A stretch of DNA of 64,000 bases from Sipunculus nudus. Lineage: Eukaryota; Annelida; Sipuncula; Golfingiida; Sipunculidae. Positions 45,822 to 58,668 of the stretch are shown here, piece by piece. The stretch covers positions 64,355,389 through 64,419,388 of the forward strand of contig CM049315.1 in assembly GCA_026874595.1 (NCBI GenBank), read 5' to 3'. How positions within the stretch are numbered: the stretch's first letter is position 1; each line of letters begins with the position of its first letter. Under the pieces are notes generated by a model, which saw only the letters and a program-made list of their open reading frames with translations, was not told the origin of the DNA and did not search any database. The position numbers and the translations under genes were made by a program.

Positions 45822-48800
45822 TTTTTAGCTCAGCTGACTATAAGTCATCTGAGCTATAGTCGTGGTCCATTGTCCGTCGTCCGTCCGTCTGTCCGTCCGT
45901 CCGTCCGTCCGTAGATGTGGCACGTTTTGAAACCGTAAGACCTAGGAATCCAAAATTCAGCATAATGTTAGATGTCCCCAAGATCTCCTACCAAGCCGAA
46001 AACTGGGTCTTTGCGACTTCATTCCTTTTAGAAATTAAGGAAAAACCTCAATTTTTTATTAAAAACCTATTTTCACACTTTAGGACTGCCTACTATCAAA
46101 ACCACTCATCTGTTTTTCCTCATATTTCCTATAAATAATCCTCTATATAATTCCTATGTACATGCCAGAAATTAGGTCTGTATTATTTAATTGTATCCGC
46201 CAAAACAGAGTTTTGCGGATACTATGTTTTCAGCTGGCCGCCGCCGCCGCCGCCGCCGCGTAGGTGTCCGGAGAACTCCTCCGTAACCGCTGGGCGGAAT
46301 TTTCCGAAACCCGGGATTATGTTCGGGTCACATGTGAACTGCTGCGCCCCGATTTTGTTTTGACCTCTGACCTTTCCTTTGCGCTCTGCGTCCGTTTGTG
46401 CGTCTGTTTCCACACATAAACCCACATATCTCGGGAACCGTTTGACCGATCAGGAAAATTTTTTTGCACAAATGTAGCCCTCGGAGAGCTTTATAACATA
46501 CACCAAAAATGGTGGCGCCACCTGCAACCATGTTTGCACAGTGTCCATCTGTTCGTCTGCCTTGGGTTAAAATCACTCATATCTCTGCAGTGACTTGACT
46601 AATTCACCTGAAATTGGGCATGCGTAAACATCCTGGATAGCTTTTCTGATTTTATGACAGGTGGCGCCACCTACATTCACGTTTACGCTGCAGACATCCA
46701 AGCTCATATCTCGGGAACTGTTTGACCGATCAGGAAAATTCTTTTGCACAAATGTAGCCCTTGGAGAGCTTTATAACATACACCAAAAATGGTGGCGCCA
46801 CCTGCAACCATGTTTGCACAGTGTCCATCTGTTTGTCTGCCTTGGGTTAAAATCACTCATATCTCTGCAGTGACTTGACTAATTCACCTGAAATTGGGCA
46901 TGCGTATACATCCTGGATAGCTTTTCTGATTTTATGACAGGTGGCGCCACCTACATTCACGTTTACGCTGCAGACATCAAAAGTCATATCTCGGGAACCG
47001 TTTGACCGATCAGGAAAATTCTTTTGCACAAATGTAGCCCTTGGAGAGCTTTATAACATACACCAAAAATGGTGGCGCTACCTGCAACCATGTTTGCACA
47101 GTGTCCATCTGTTTGTCTGCCTTGGGTTAAAATCACTCATATCTCTGCAGTGACTTGACTAATTCACCTGAAATTTGGCATGCGTATACATCCTGGATAG
47201 CTTTTCTGATTTTATGACAGGTGGCGCCACCTACATTCACGTTTATGCTGCAGACATCCAAGCTCATATCTCAGGAACCGTTTGACCGATCAGGAAAATT
47301 TTTTTGTACAAATGTAGCCCTTGGAGAGCTTTATAACATACACCGAAAATGGTGGCACCACCTGCAACCATGTTTGCACAGTGTCCATCTGTTCTTCTGC
47401 CTTGGGTTAAAATCACTCATATTTCTGCAGTGGTTTGACTAATTCACCTGAAATTCGGCATGCTTATACATCCTGGATAGCTTTTCTGATTTTATGACAG
47501 GTGGCGCCACCTACAATCAAGTTTAGGCTGCAGACATCCAAGCTCATATCTAGGGAACCGTTTGACCGATTGGGCCAAAATTTTGCATGTGTATAAATCT
47601 CACATAGCTCTTTATCATATGCAAAACTGGTGGCGCCACCTGCAGCCATGTTTGCACAGCTCCCATCTGTTTGTCTGCCATGGGATAAAATATCCATGCT
47701 AATATGCAACACTTCACCCGTTCCACTCTGATTTAGGCGGATACAAGTAGTCGCTTGTCGACTACCCGTATTCTAGTTTAAAAAAGTTATGGGCCCAAAC
47801 ATAATGTTTTTAAATAATCAGGAAAGAAATTTTATCACTTAACACAAAACTTGTTAAAGCTAAGCACTTTTTTTCCAGTAATATTACTTTTATTAATCAA
47901 AATTAAATTGTATACCCAAAATTAGATCAAAATCTTTTAAATTTTTAAAAATATTAGCAAAAATAAAAAATTGGTACTTTAAATTTTGCCCAACTTTGAC
48001 CATGGCACGTTTTTTTGCTGTAACTGCTGTGGATTTAATTTTCACAGCATGTTTTTGTTAGCATTTCAACTATTAACACCAAAAATTTGAAACCAGTTCA
48101 TCAAAAACTGTAGATTTTATTCAAGTTTTCAAGCACCATGTCACATATTGCTAGTGTTATGCAGTTTGCTAGAGCTCAGCTCCCGAGCTTCAGCTCTAAG
48201 TTCCTTAAATTTGGCATACAGTTAGATTTCTCCAAAATCCCCTACCATGCCAAGAATTTGGTCACTAGGACTTAATTCCTTCGAGATATCAATGAAAAAC
48301 TTCATTTTTCCATTAAAAACCAAATGTTACACTTTAAGACTGCCTAATATCAAAACCACTGATCTGACTTTGATCATATATAATATACATATTTTTCTAT
48401 ACATTCACTATGCACATGCCAGAAATGATGTCAGTATTGTGTATTTTTTTTAAGTTATGGGCCCAAAATAATGCACTTTGTAAAAAATCAAGAAATATAT
48501 TTACTCCCTTAACAAGGGCATTGCTGAAGCTAGAGATCTTTTTTGTCAGGGATGTAACATTATTTAATCAAGATTCAATTGAATACCCAAAATTAGTTCT
48601 GAATTTTTCAAATTTTATAAGTTATTAGTATAAATATAAAATTAGTACCTTAAATTTTGCCCAACTGTGACCATGGCATGTTTGTTTCCCGTGAGCACTG
48701 TTGATATAATTTTCATATCATGCACACATAAGGATTTCAGCTTTTTAGTTTAGAAAGCTGAAAGAAATTTGCCAAATATTGTAGCTTTTATTAATGTTTT

Positions 48801-50022
48801 TTATGAGACCCTGTCAGACTTTGGCTCTCTCCAGCCCCTCTTGAGTCACCTGTATGTTGACCTTGTTGACCTTTCATCAAATTATGCACGCTTGAGGGGA
48901 GAATCCAGGCAGCTGATGGCCAGCCACAGTTGATCCAGGTGTTCAACCCAACTCATCTAGTAGTTTTAACCAACAACATAACAATAAACAATAAATTAAT
49001 AAATTTTCATTGGTTTTTAATAACAAATTAAAGAAAAATAGAAAAGGAATTTGTTAGTTTATAATAACAGGAAATTAACTTGCAGTTACTGATGATATAA
49101 GAATCTTGTATCGATGGGTAGAATGTCACATATTCCAAATAACACCATGCAGTCACCTATGGCATTTTTCAGTTCATTTTTAATGATAAAGAAGTAAATC
49201 ATATTATTCATTACTAATCATTAAGGATTATATGAAGGAAATTAATGATAGACAAAGATGCAGTTGATAATATTAATCTAGATTCCTACTGTGTCTAGTG
49301 TGTACATTGATGTGAAATTAGTCCAAAATGAATTTTTTACAGTTATTTTTTAATATAAATAAAAGCCATAAAACCAGGTACTTATGATCATTATTTAAAT
49401 GTGTGAATTTTGTATATTCTGGATTCTCAACATCATTGTTTGGTGAAAACTGAATAAATACCAGACATGGTGCGAATACTTTGTAATTGTATTTAAAAAC
49501 GAATATGATTATGTACTCCATTATAAAATTTCATGCATAAAGAATGGGAATTCAGGTAAAAATGAAAGTATATGAATACTCGTGCAAATACTTTCAAAAT
49601 GTATTCATGAATGCATTCATGAATATATTCTTTAATATTATTTTAATAATCATATCAATTATATTTCATTTTAAAAAATCATATGATTCTCTTATCATTT
49701 TTAATAAAAATTATATTTGGGACAATATTTGTAATTTTTTTAATAAATAGTTAAACTCTTATATTATATGTTCTGCTTATAAGTTATATGGCCAAGTCAA
49801 AATCTGTGTGACAGTAGTACTCCATTTGTTAATAAAATAAATGAAATCAATCCTCTTCCCTGTCTCCAAAGGTACTATCAAAATCATACATAAGCTAAAC
49901 AACAACAACTCATAATACAGCTTATATTTATTACCACACAAAACCAGCATGTGCCTCATTTCTAAATAATATTTTTTTATCATATATAACAGCTGAGCGT
50001 CGTGACCCATAGGTCCCTTGTT
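45822..50022 (+). mobile_element. Family A element split by C2
   Basis: Start at 45822 with a long (GTCC)n tract (45877-45912). End: CAGCTGAGCGTCGTGACCC with CCTTGTT at 50022. Without C2 it is about 2.6 kb and closely follows 30813-33437. C2 occupies 46193-47776. Confidence 0.9.
46193..47776 (+). mobile_element. Family C element C2, complete
   Basis: GTATCCGC 46193-46200 with local complement GCGGATAC 46215-46222 (stem extended by AAAAC/GTTTT). (GCC)n at 46240-46259. 3' complement GGCGGATAC 47736-47744, hairpin GTAGTCG/CGACTAC 47747-47765, then CTAG. It has three 280-bp units (46660, 46940, 47220) plus diverged ones. The A copy at 31171-31195 shows the uninterrupted target TTTAATTTAAAAAAG, so insertion was exactly between two T's with no duplication. 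Confidence 0.9.
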
Positions 50023-51699
50023 TTTACTATAAAATGACAACAATCATGTCAGTTTCTTAGCTGTAATTACATCTAGTTTCCCAAAACGTGGTGTTTTATT
50101 GATCACAATTAGATGCCTTATAGTTATCACCCTGTCTGTCTGTCTCTTTGTCTCTCTGTCTGTCCATCCGTCCATCCACACAAATTTGTTTCCAGATGAT
50201 AACTCCAGGTTGTATCGACACATTGATTTCAAACTTGACTTATGTATGGCTCACCACTAAAGCAAGAACCTATATGATTTCGGGGTCTCGAGGTCAAAGG
50301 TCAAGGTCAAAGGACTCACTTATTTAAAAAGATTATGGCTGCATTTTAAGCCAAGCTTTTCATCCCAAACTTTCCATTTTGCGCATTTATCTGACATGCC
50401 AGTATGGGGAGAGCATAAATGACTTTGGGGTCACATTGTCAAAGGTCAAGGTCACAGGGGCCATCTGTTCACAAATTAGTTTCCAGGTGATAACTCCAGT
50501 TTAATATGACATATTGGTTTCAAACCTAACTTCTTTATGACTCACCACTAAACTAAGAACTGTGTCAATTTTGGGGTCCAGCGGTGACAGGGGAAGACCC
50601 TTATTGATTTGGGGGTCCAAAGGTCATGGTCACAGGGGCCCATATGTTGCTATATTTGTTTCTGGATGACAACTCCAGTTTGGATTGACATATTGGTTTC
50701 AATTTTGACTTATATATGACCCATCAATAATGTAAGAACCCTTTGATTTTGGGGTCATAAGGCCAAAGGTCTAGGTCACAGGACCCTTTTCTTTAAAAAG
50801 AATGCATATGCATTTGAAGCCAAATTTTTCATCCCAAACCTTCCATCTTCAAGATATTGCTAACCTGCCAATAGGGGAAGAATCTGTTCAGTTTTGGGGC
50901 ATGAGGTCAAAGGTCAAGGTCACAGTACGTACATATATAGAAAGATTTTTGATGCATTTTAAGAAGCCAAACTTTTCATCCCAAACCCTCCAACTTGCAC
51001 ATATAGCTGAGCTGCCAATAGGGGAAGAACCTGATTGATTTGGGGGTCACAAGGTCAAGGGTCATGGTCACAGGGGCCCTTCTGTTCACATATTTGTTTC
51101 AGGATGACAACTCCAGTTTTAATTGACATATTGGTTTCAATTTTAACTTATATATGACCCACCAATAACCCACCAACATCATCCAGATGGTGCTCACCTG
51201 CCAATAGTGGAACTAACTTATGGATTTTGGGGTCAAAGGTCAAGGTCATGGGGGCCTTCAATCCACAAATTAGTTTCAAGATAATATCACCTGTTTGGTT
51301 TGAAATATTGGTTTCAAACTTGACTTATATATAGCCCACCACTAAAGTAAGAACTGTTGTTTCTATGGTCATGAGATCAAAGGTCAAGGTCACAGGAACC
51401 CCTACTTTAGAAAGATTGTGGATGCATTTTAAGCCAAACTTTTCATCTCAATCCTTCCATCATCAACATGTGGTGCACCAGAAAATAGGGGAAGTTTCCT
51501 TTTGATTTTGGGGTCACAAGGTCAAAGGTTAAGGTCACAGGGCCCATCCATTCACAAATTTGTTTATGGATGATAACTCCAATTTAGGTAGACAGGTTGG
51601 CTTCAAACTGATCACAGGACCAATATTTTTGAAAACCTCATAGACATATATCCTTATAAACAAATGCAGCTGAGAGTTGAGACCCATGGGTCCTTAGTT
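50023..51699 (+). mobile_element. Diverged D-like element with AGGTCA array
   Basis: It has a CTGTCTGTCTG/GTCCATCC tract near 50130-50175, then D-type core units ('gatgataactccaggttt', 'ttcaaacttgacttat'). The end is A-like: AGCTGAGAGTTGAGACCCATGGGTCCTTAGTT near 51668-51699. The precise start is unclear. AGGTCA-A-AGGTCA-AGGTCA is perfect at 50291 and 50904, with variants near 50442, 51048, 51230, 51373 and 51519. Confidence 0.55.
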
Positions 51700-52742
51700 C
51701 TCCTCAGTTTTAGCTATTTGCTGGTCAATTTGAAAACTGATTATAGCACATCCTGCTTATCAGTTTTTAAAAGTAATTCAAGCCTTGAATTGCTATCAAA
51801 CTTTGTTAGAAAATATGCCAAAAAAAGCTGATTTGGGGCCATTCAGATCCTCGATGTGCAGGGGCTTTCTCCCGCCCCTGGACCCTACCAGCTAGGGGCC
51901 CCTAGTACCCTGGAACCCCACCTGTCGAGGGCATGCGCCTTTGGTGCACACAATGAGTAAGATTTCCAGCTTTCAAATGTTCGCAGGTCTGGTATTTCCT
52001 TTTAAATAACTAAACAAATATAATTTAACCCATCAATAGGCATAATTTGATAATCAGTTGGCTTAATTTGATAATATATTAAACAAATCATGGATAAATA
52101 AAGGTGCAATTTAAAATTGTGAATTCTGGAGTGTTATTTTCATATATTTATTGCTTTGCACATTAAAAAAAAAATTTTAAAAAATATATATATCTGTATG
52201 CATAATGTGATGTTACCTGACTAAATTAAGTATAATGTTGATGCAATTAAGATTTGTGAATCAGTTAAAATATTCAGATATACATGATATACTGTAAATA
52301 TATAGTAAAATTTATAAACTTAAAAAAAAATGACTTAACAAAAGAAAAAATAGGATCTAATCCAAATATTTGTTCATTATTTTCCTGTCTCAGTAGAATG
52401 GAAATTAAAGTTATTTGCTTTGTTTTCCATCTCCCAGCCTGTTTTTAAATATTTAAAAATAATTTCATTTAAATTAAATTTCATCCTTTACGTATATGCA
52501 GAGGTGCTGTAACTCCCACCAGTCCCTGTAAGAAACACTGAATTTAATTCCATATTCGGTATTTAAATCCAGAGGTGTTGTAACTCTTCCCCCCCCCCCC
52601 CCCTGTCATTGAGCCCTAGTTCCTGAGCACTGAGAATTGTATTTTTATTGCAACTTATTTTATTGCAAAAATTTCTAGTGTGATGCAGTTATAACTGTCA
52701 CAATCAGCTGAGCACTAGCTGTGACCCATGGGTCCCTTGTTT
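51700..52742. other. Intron with an A-family 3' fragment
   Basis: 51700-52170 is unassigned. About 52220-52742 resembles the 21880-22330 segment (poly-C near 52589) and ends AGCTGAGCACTAGCTGTGACCC with CCTTGTT at 52742, an A-type end. Confidence 0.5.
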
Positions 52743-53100
52743 CTTGTGTTTTCGATGATGTTCTTTCCAAAAGTCTTGTCTGGTTTGGGTTGTGGATGGA
52801 ACTTACTCTTGGCAAGTGCTGGTCATTCCCTGAGAATTCAGTACTGGGGTTCATGAAACTGTAAAGGGTGTTAGACACATGAATAGATATAAAACTGAAC
52901 TTTTGAGTCATACTTTGTTCCTCCCTCCCTTATTCACTAATATTGCCCCAAATGTTAAAAATTGTTCTGCTCTATGACTGTTTATCAACTGAGGATTCAA
53001 TTTAACCATATAATATTTTAAATAGCATTTTATCATAAAGCACATGTACTGTTTCTGACATTTTTCTCATCTTGCCTAATTTGCCTGTAATTTATTTCAG
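52743..53100 (+). other. Intron 3' end with splice acceptor
   Basis: Apparently single-copy text ending in a good acceptor TTTGCCTGTAATTTATTTCAG at 53080-53100. Confidence 0.8.
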
Positions 53101-53238
53101 TTTGTGGGAGTTGAGGGATTTGTCACAGCTATTGTAGACCAGAATGCACAATTCCTTCGCCGTGGCCGCAGGAAAGAGATATTCATCGGCATAGTGTGTC
53201 TCATATCCTTCTTCATTGGCCTGTGTATGGTAACCAAT
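53101..53238 (+). CDS. SLC6 transporter exon encoding end of TM8, loop and TM9 (138 nt)
   Basis: 46 codons in phase 0 at both ends, between TTTCAG and the donor AAT|GTAAGT. It begins FVGVEGFVTAIVDQ, continuing LGLDSQ of the previous exon. A basic loop LRRGRRKEIF, and TM9 as FIGIVCLISFFIGLCMVTN, follow. The basic loop before TM9 is typical of the family. FVGVEG resembles the creatine-transporter clade, as far as I recall, while GABA transporters usually have Cys at that position. This is a weak hint at substrate. The intron before it is 40.4 kb. Confidence 0.95.
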
Positions 53239-53276
53239 GTAAGTTACTAGGGTTAATTAAAATATAGATCTGATAA

Positions 53277-53297
53277 TATATATATTATATATATATT

Positions 53298-53343
<46 letters not shown>
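53277..53343. repeat. TA microsatellite
   Basis: An almost pure (TA)n tract immediately after the donor region of the exon. Confidence 0.95.
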
Positions 53344-53347
<4 letters not shown>

Positions 53348-53953
53348 TATCTCATTACAATGAACAGAATGAGCAAGTTTTGGTAGGTGTCACAAAAAAC
53401 AGGTTAATACTATGATACACATATAGATTATACATATAATATACATCTCTATAAAGCTGTATTGTGATACTGGACTATATTTCCCTTCTTCCCTATTGCT
53501 TCTTCTATCCTTCTTTAATTTAAAAATATCAGCTCAGCTGACTGTAACCTATAATCACATTTCAGGACTGCCTAATTTCAAAACCACATGTCTGTTTTTA
53601 GCTCAGCTGACTATAAGTCATCTGAGCTATAGTCGTGGTCCTTTGTCCATCAGGCCATCCACCCGTCCTTCGGTTAACAGGGCATGTTTTGAAACCATTG
53701 GACCTATGAATCCAAAATTTTGCATACAGTTAGATGTCCACAAAATCTCCTTCCATACTGAAAATTGGGTAACTAGGACTTTGTTCCTTTGAGATATTAA
53801 GGAAAAACCTCCTTTTTCCATAAAAAAGCCATTGTTACACGTCAAGGCTGAGTTATATCAAAACCACTGATCTGTTTATGATCATATTTTGTCTTCACAT
53901 TTTTCCATACATTTTCTATGAACATACCAAAAATAAGGTCAGTATTACATATT

Positions 53954-56900
53954 GTTAGCTCAGCTAACTAAAGTCATCTGTGGTCCATTGTCCGTCATCC
54001 GTCCGTCTGTCGTGCCGTCCGTCCGTCCATCTGTCCGGATGTCCGTCTGTAAGACTGGCACGTTTCAACACCATTGGACCTACGAATCTGAAATTTGGCA
54101 TACAGTGAGATGTCCCCAAAATCTCCTTCCATGCCGAAAATTGGGTCAAAGGACTTCGTTCCTCCAAGATATTAAGGAAACCTCAATTTTTTATAAGAAA
54201 TCTATTTTCACACTTCAGGACTGCCTAATATCAAAACCACTCATCTGGTTTTCTTCATATTTACCATAAGTATTCCTCTATATAGTTCCTATCTATATAT
54301 AGTTCCTATCTTCATGCCAGAAATTAAGTCAGTATTATTTAATTTTAAAAAGTTATGGGCCCAAACATAATGGACTTTGTAAATAAATCAGGAAAGATAT
54401 TAGGTCACTTAAGACCAAAAGTGTTAAAGGTAGGGACTTTTTTTCAGTAATACAACTTTAATTGATCAAAATTTAATTGTATACCAAAAATTAGATCAAA
54501 ATCTGTTAATTTTTTTTAAATATTGGCCAAAATATAAAAATGGTACCTTAAATTTTGCCCAAGTTTGACCTTGGCAGGTTTTTTTCCTGTAACTGCTGAG
54601 GATTTAATTTTCAAAGCTTGTTTTTGTTACCATTTCAACTGTTAACACCAAAAATTTGAAACCAGTTGATCAAAAACTGTAGATTTTATTCAAGTTTTTA
54701 AACACCATGTCACACATTGTTTACATCAAGCTAGTGTTATGCAGTTTGCTAGAGCTCAGCTCCCCAGCTTCCTTAAATTTGGCATACAGTTAGATGTCTC
54801 CAAAATCCCCTACCATGCCAAGAATTTGATCACTAGGACTTAATTCCTTCAAAATATTAATGAAAAACTTCATTTTTCCATTAAAAACCAATTGTTACAC
54901 TGTACGACTGCCTAATATAAAAACCACTGATCTGACTTTGATCATATATAATATACATATTTTTCTATACATTCGCTATGGACATGCCAGAAATGATGTC
55001 AGTATTGCGTAATTGTTTTAAAATATGGGCCCAAATATAGTGCACTTTTTAAAAAATCAAATATATTTACTCCCTTAACAAGAGGATTGCTGAAGCTAGA
55101 GATTTTTATGTCAGGGATGTAACATTATTTAATCAAGATTCAATTGAATACCAAAAATTAGTTCTGAATTTTTCAAATTTTATAAGTTATTAGTATAAAT
55201 ATAAAATTAGTACCTTAAATTTTGCCCAATGTTGACCATGGCACGTTTGTTTCCTGAGAGCACTGTTGATATAATTTTCATATCATGCACACATAAGGAT
55301 TTCATCATTGTAGTTCAGAAAGCTGAAAGAAATTGGCTAAATATTGTAGTTTTTATTATTGTTTTTATGAGACCATGTCAGACCCAGGCTCAATACAGCC
55401 CCTCTTCAGTCACCTGAATGTTGACCTTGTTGACCTTTCATCAGATTATGCACGCTTGAGCGAAGCATACACTGGGGCAGCCAGGCAGCTAATGCCCAGC
55501 CACAGTTGATCCAGGTGTCCAACCCAACTCATCTAATAGTTGTTTTGAAAAACAACATAACAATAAACAATAAATTAATAATTTTTTAATGGTTTTTAAT
55601 AACAAATTAAAGAGCTATCATCACCAAATTTTATGCCAATGTTGGTCACATGAGTTATCTGAAATTGAGGTATTGGTGGCGCCATCTGCATCGGCCTTTT
55701 TTGTACGGGGGTCATCAGTGCCCGTATCATACTGACAGCTACAAATAACTTCTTTTCTGAAACGAAATGGCCAAATTGTTTAATATCGCACAGAAATGAT
55801 CCTAGGGTAGTGCTTTCTGAAGTTTGTTCAAATGGTCTCAGTTCAGTGACTTTTGGCTAAGTTATGGGAAGCTGAATTTAGTCATATACCATAACAGCCC
55901 ATTTTAGCTAAGTGCATGGCTACAAAAATCTTCTTCTCAAAAACCACTGGGCCAAATTCTTAAAACTCACACATTAATTATCCTTAGAAGTTGATAATTC
56001 AAGTTTGTTCAAATGGTCTCAGTTCAGTGACTTTTGGCTGAGTTATGGGAAGCTGAATTTAGTCAAATGCCATAACAGCCCATGTAAGCTAAGTGGCTAC
56101 AAAAATCTTCTTCTCAAAAACCACTAGGCCAAATTCTTAAATATCACGCATTAATTATCCTTAGATGTTGATAATTCAAGTTTGTTCAAATGGTCTCAGT
56201 TCAGTGACTTTTGGCTGAGTTATGGGAAGCTGAATTCAGTTATATGCCATAACAGCCCATGTTAGCTGAGTGGCTACAAAAATCTTCTTCTCAAAAACCA
56301 CTGGGCCAAATTCATAAATCTCATACATTAATTATCCTTAGAAGTTGATAATTCAAGTTTGTTCAAATGGTTTTGGTTCAATGATTTTTGGCTGAGTTAT
56401 GGGAAGCTTAACTTTGCCATTTTGCTGTATTTTCCCATATGAGTTATAAACCTACAAAATGTTTTTCGACTGATGATACTGAGGCCAGTTTGTTTAATAT
56501 TTTGCAAGAATAATTCCCTGAATCATTCTAATAATAATTGTCTTTTATGGTTCCAAAAAATGAATTTTGGCTGAATTATAAAGATTGAATTGAGTCATTT
56601 TACCATATATGTTAGCTGTGTGAAGCAGATACATCTAGCCTAGCACCAGTTTATCAGCATCCATTACATCATGCCTCTAGACATTTAGATTTCATAATAT
56701 CTACCGAAAATATTGACAAGAATGTATTTTAAAAGCTTTTAAAAATTTATGATATTACATATCATCTGTACACTATTCATAATTTCTCGGGAATAGCAGG
56801 AGCTACCATCTCCAAATTTTATGCAATTATCAGTCACATATCATATGGTGATGGATTCAGCTTATTTTTGCTATCTGCATTTACATAAATTTTACAGGGG

Positions 56901-58054
56901 GAAAGCTGAAAAAAACTTCTTCTTCTTGTAAAGAGTCCAGCCAAATTGTTCAATATTTTACAGAAATGATCCCAGAGGCGAGCCTTCTAAAGTTTGTTCA
57001 AATGGTTTGTGTTGGATAAATTTTAGCAGAGTTACATAACAGGCCAAGATTGTGTATGTTTCTTGAATAGGTTGAGAAACTGCCAACTGTTTCAGATTTG
57101 GCAACAGATCAAGAGTTCATTCAGTGCAGCCAGATTTAGGTCAAGAGTTCAAATAGTGCAGCCAAGCACAAGGCATGTGATCACCTCGTGGGCAGCATGT
57201 GATCATTTCATGGGTAGCATGTGATCACCTCATGAGTATCATGTGATCACCTCATGTTCATTCAGTGCAGCCAGGTACAGGTCAAAAGTTCACTCAGTCT
57301 AGCCAGGTGCAGGTCAAGAGTTCACTCAGTGCAGTTGCCTGAGCCAGTAATCTGTCACAGTACACTCGGGGCAACAGCCTTTCTCACCTAAGCCTGGTCA
57401 GCCCCATGCATCAGACTCAAGGTAAGTTTGATGTATTGGCCTGATATTCTGACCTGTCTATGTGTCTTTAATGGCTTTCTCGTTCACAAGACAGGTGTTG
57501 CCATCTACAATGACTTTTGCTAAGTGTATGTGCCTGCTTAATTCTACGGAAGAATTTGATATATCAGCCTGAAATTGGGCATATTTATACATGTCAAATA
57601 GCTTTGTCGTATACAAGACTGGTGGTGCCACCTACAATAATTTTTGTGTTGTGTGCACCCATGCCAGAATTTCAGCAGTGATGTTTGTGTATTGTTTCTT
57701 GTTCAAAATGTTTAGTACTTGCATTGTTCATATATATGAAAAGTAGTGGTTCAGCATTGAAGCGTTATACCTGGAGTATATCCATATGCACAGGTTCGCA
57801 TTAGGCCTGTAGGCCTTGTTTAAATATAAATAAAAGCCATAAAATGAGGTACTTATGATTATTATTTAAATTTGTGAATTTTGTATATTCTGGATCCTCA
57901 ACATCATTGTTTCGTTAAAACTGAATAAATACTAGACATGGTGCGAATGCTTTGCAAATGTATTTGAATACGAATATGAATATATACTGCATTAAAAAAT
58001 TTTATTGCATAAGAATGGGAATTCAGGTAAAAATGAAAGTATTTGAATACCAGT
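53954..58054 (+). mobile_element. Family A element nested in A', split by B
   Basis: Start at 53954 (TTAGCTCAGCTAACTAAAG, diverged) with a GTCC tract. Late A text runs to 55609, then a B element to 57820, then A text again (57821-58040) and CCCTTGTT at 58054. The usual CAGCTGAGC hairpin region is deleted in this copy. Confidence 0.7.
55610..57820 (+). mobile_element. Family B element, 5' truncated, intact 3' end
   Basis: Enters B text at 'agctatcatcaccaaatttta', equivalent to 1916. Four roughly 181-bp core units ('cttttggctgagttatggg', near 55850, 56030, 56211 and 56393) and the 22-bp GTGATCAC repeats (about 57175-57256) follow. The end is CACAGGTTCGCATTAGGCCTGTAGGCCTTGTT. It lacks about 150 bp present at 3221-3372 of the copia-nested copy. 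Confidence 0.8.
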
Positions 58055-58668
58055 CCCTTGTTTTGAAGTTATGGGGCCCAAATATAATGCAGTTTTTAAA
58101 AAAATCAGAAAATATATTTACTCACTTATCATGAGAATTGCTGAAGCTGGAGACTTTTTTCATGGATATAACTTTATTTAATCAAGGTTCAATTGTTTAC
58201 CCAAAATAAAATCTGAATTTTGCAAATTTTTTTTAGTGATTAGCATAAATAAAAAATCAGTACCTTAATTTTGTCCAACTTTGGTAACGGCTTGTTTTTT
58301 CCCTGTAAGCACTGTTGATTTAATTTTCACAGCATATAAATATACATAAGGATTTAATCTTTTAAAATCTGAAATTTCAAAGGAATTGATTGAGAAGAGT
58401 AGCTTTTATATAAGTTTTCATACACCATGTCAAGTGTTGTTTACATCCAGCCTACCTAGAAGTACAGCCTTCACTTGCATTATGTAACCCACCCCAGGCA
58501 GCTTGCCTGGACTCAGCTTAGCCACTACTAGCAGGCTTCCCCTCTGCCCTGCACCCCCCCCCCCCCCCCCCCCGGATGATGATAAGATAGTAATTAGCAC
58601 AATGATATTGTTTGTCCCTCATTCAACCAACAGTGTGTATACTTTATTTGAAAAGATGTTTTTATTAT

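Larger units (their letters stand above)
53595..58668 (+). mobile_element. Family A' host element with a nested A copy, 3' broken by E1
   Basis: Start at 53595; A' text to 53953 ('aggtcagtattacatattg') and again from 58055 ('ttgaagttatggggccc'), which is continuous in the copy at 20480-20530. The 4.1 kb between is another A element. The host runs to 58668, where E1 is inserted; the host's own 3' part is not found after E1. A further start-like fragment lies just before, at 53528. Confidence 0.75.
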
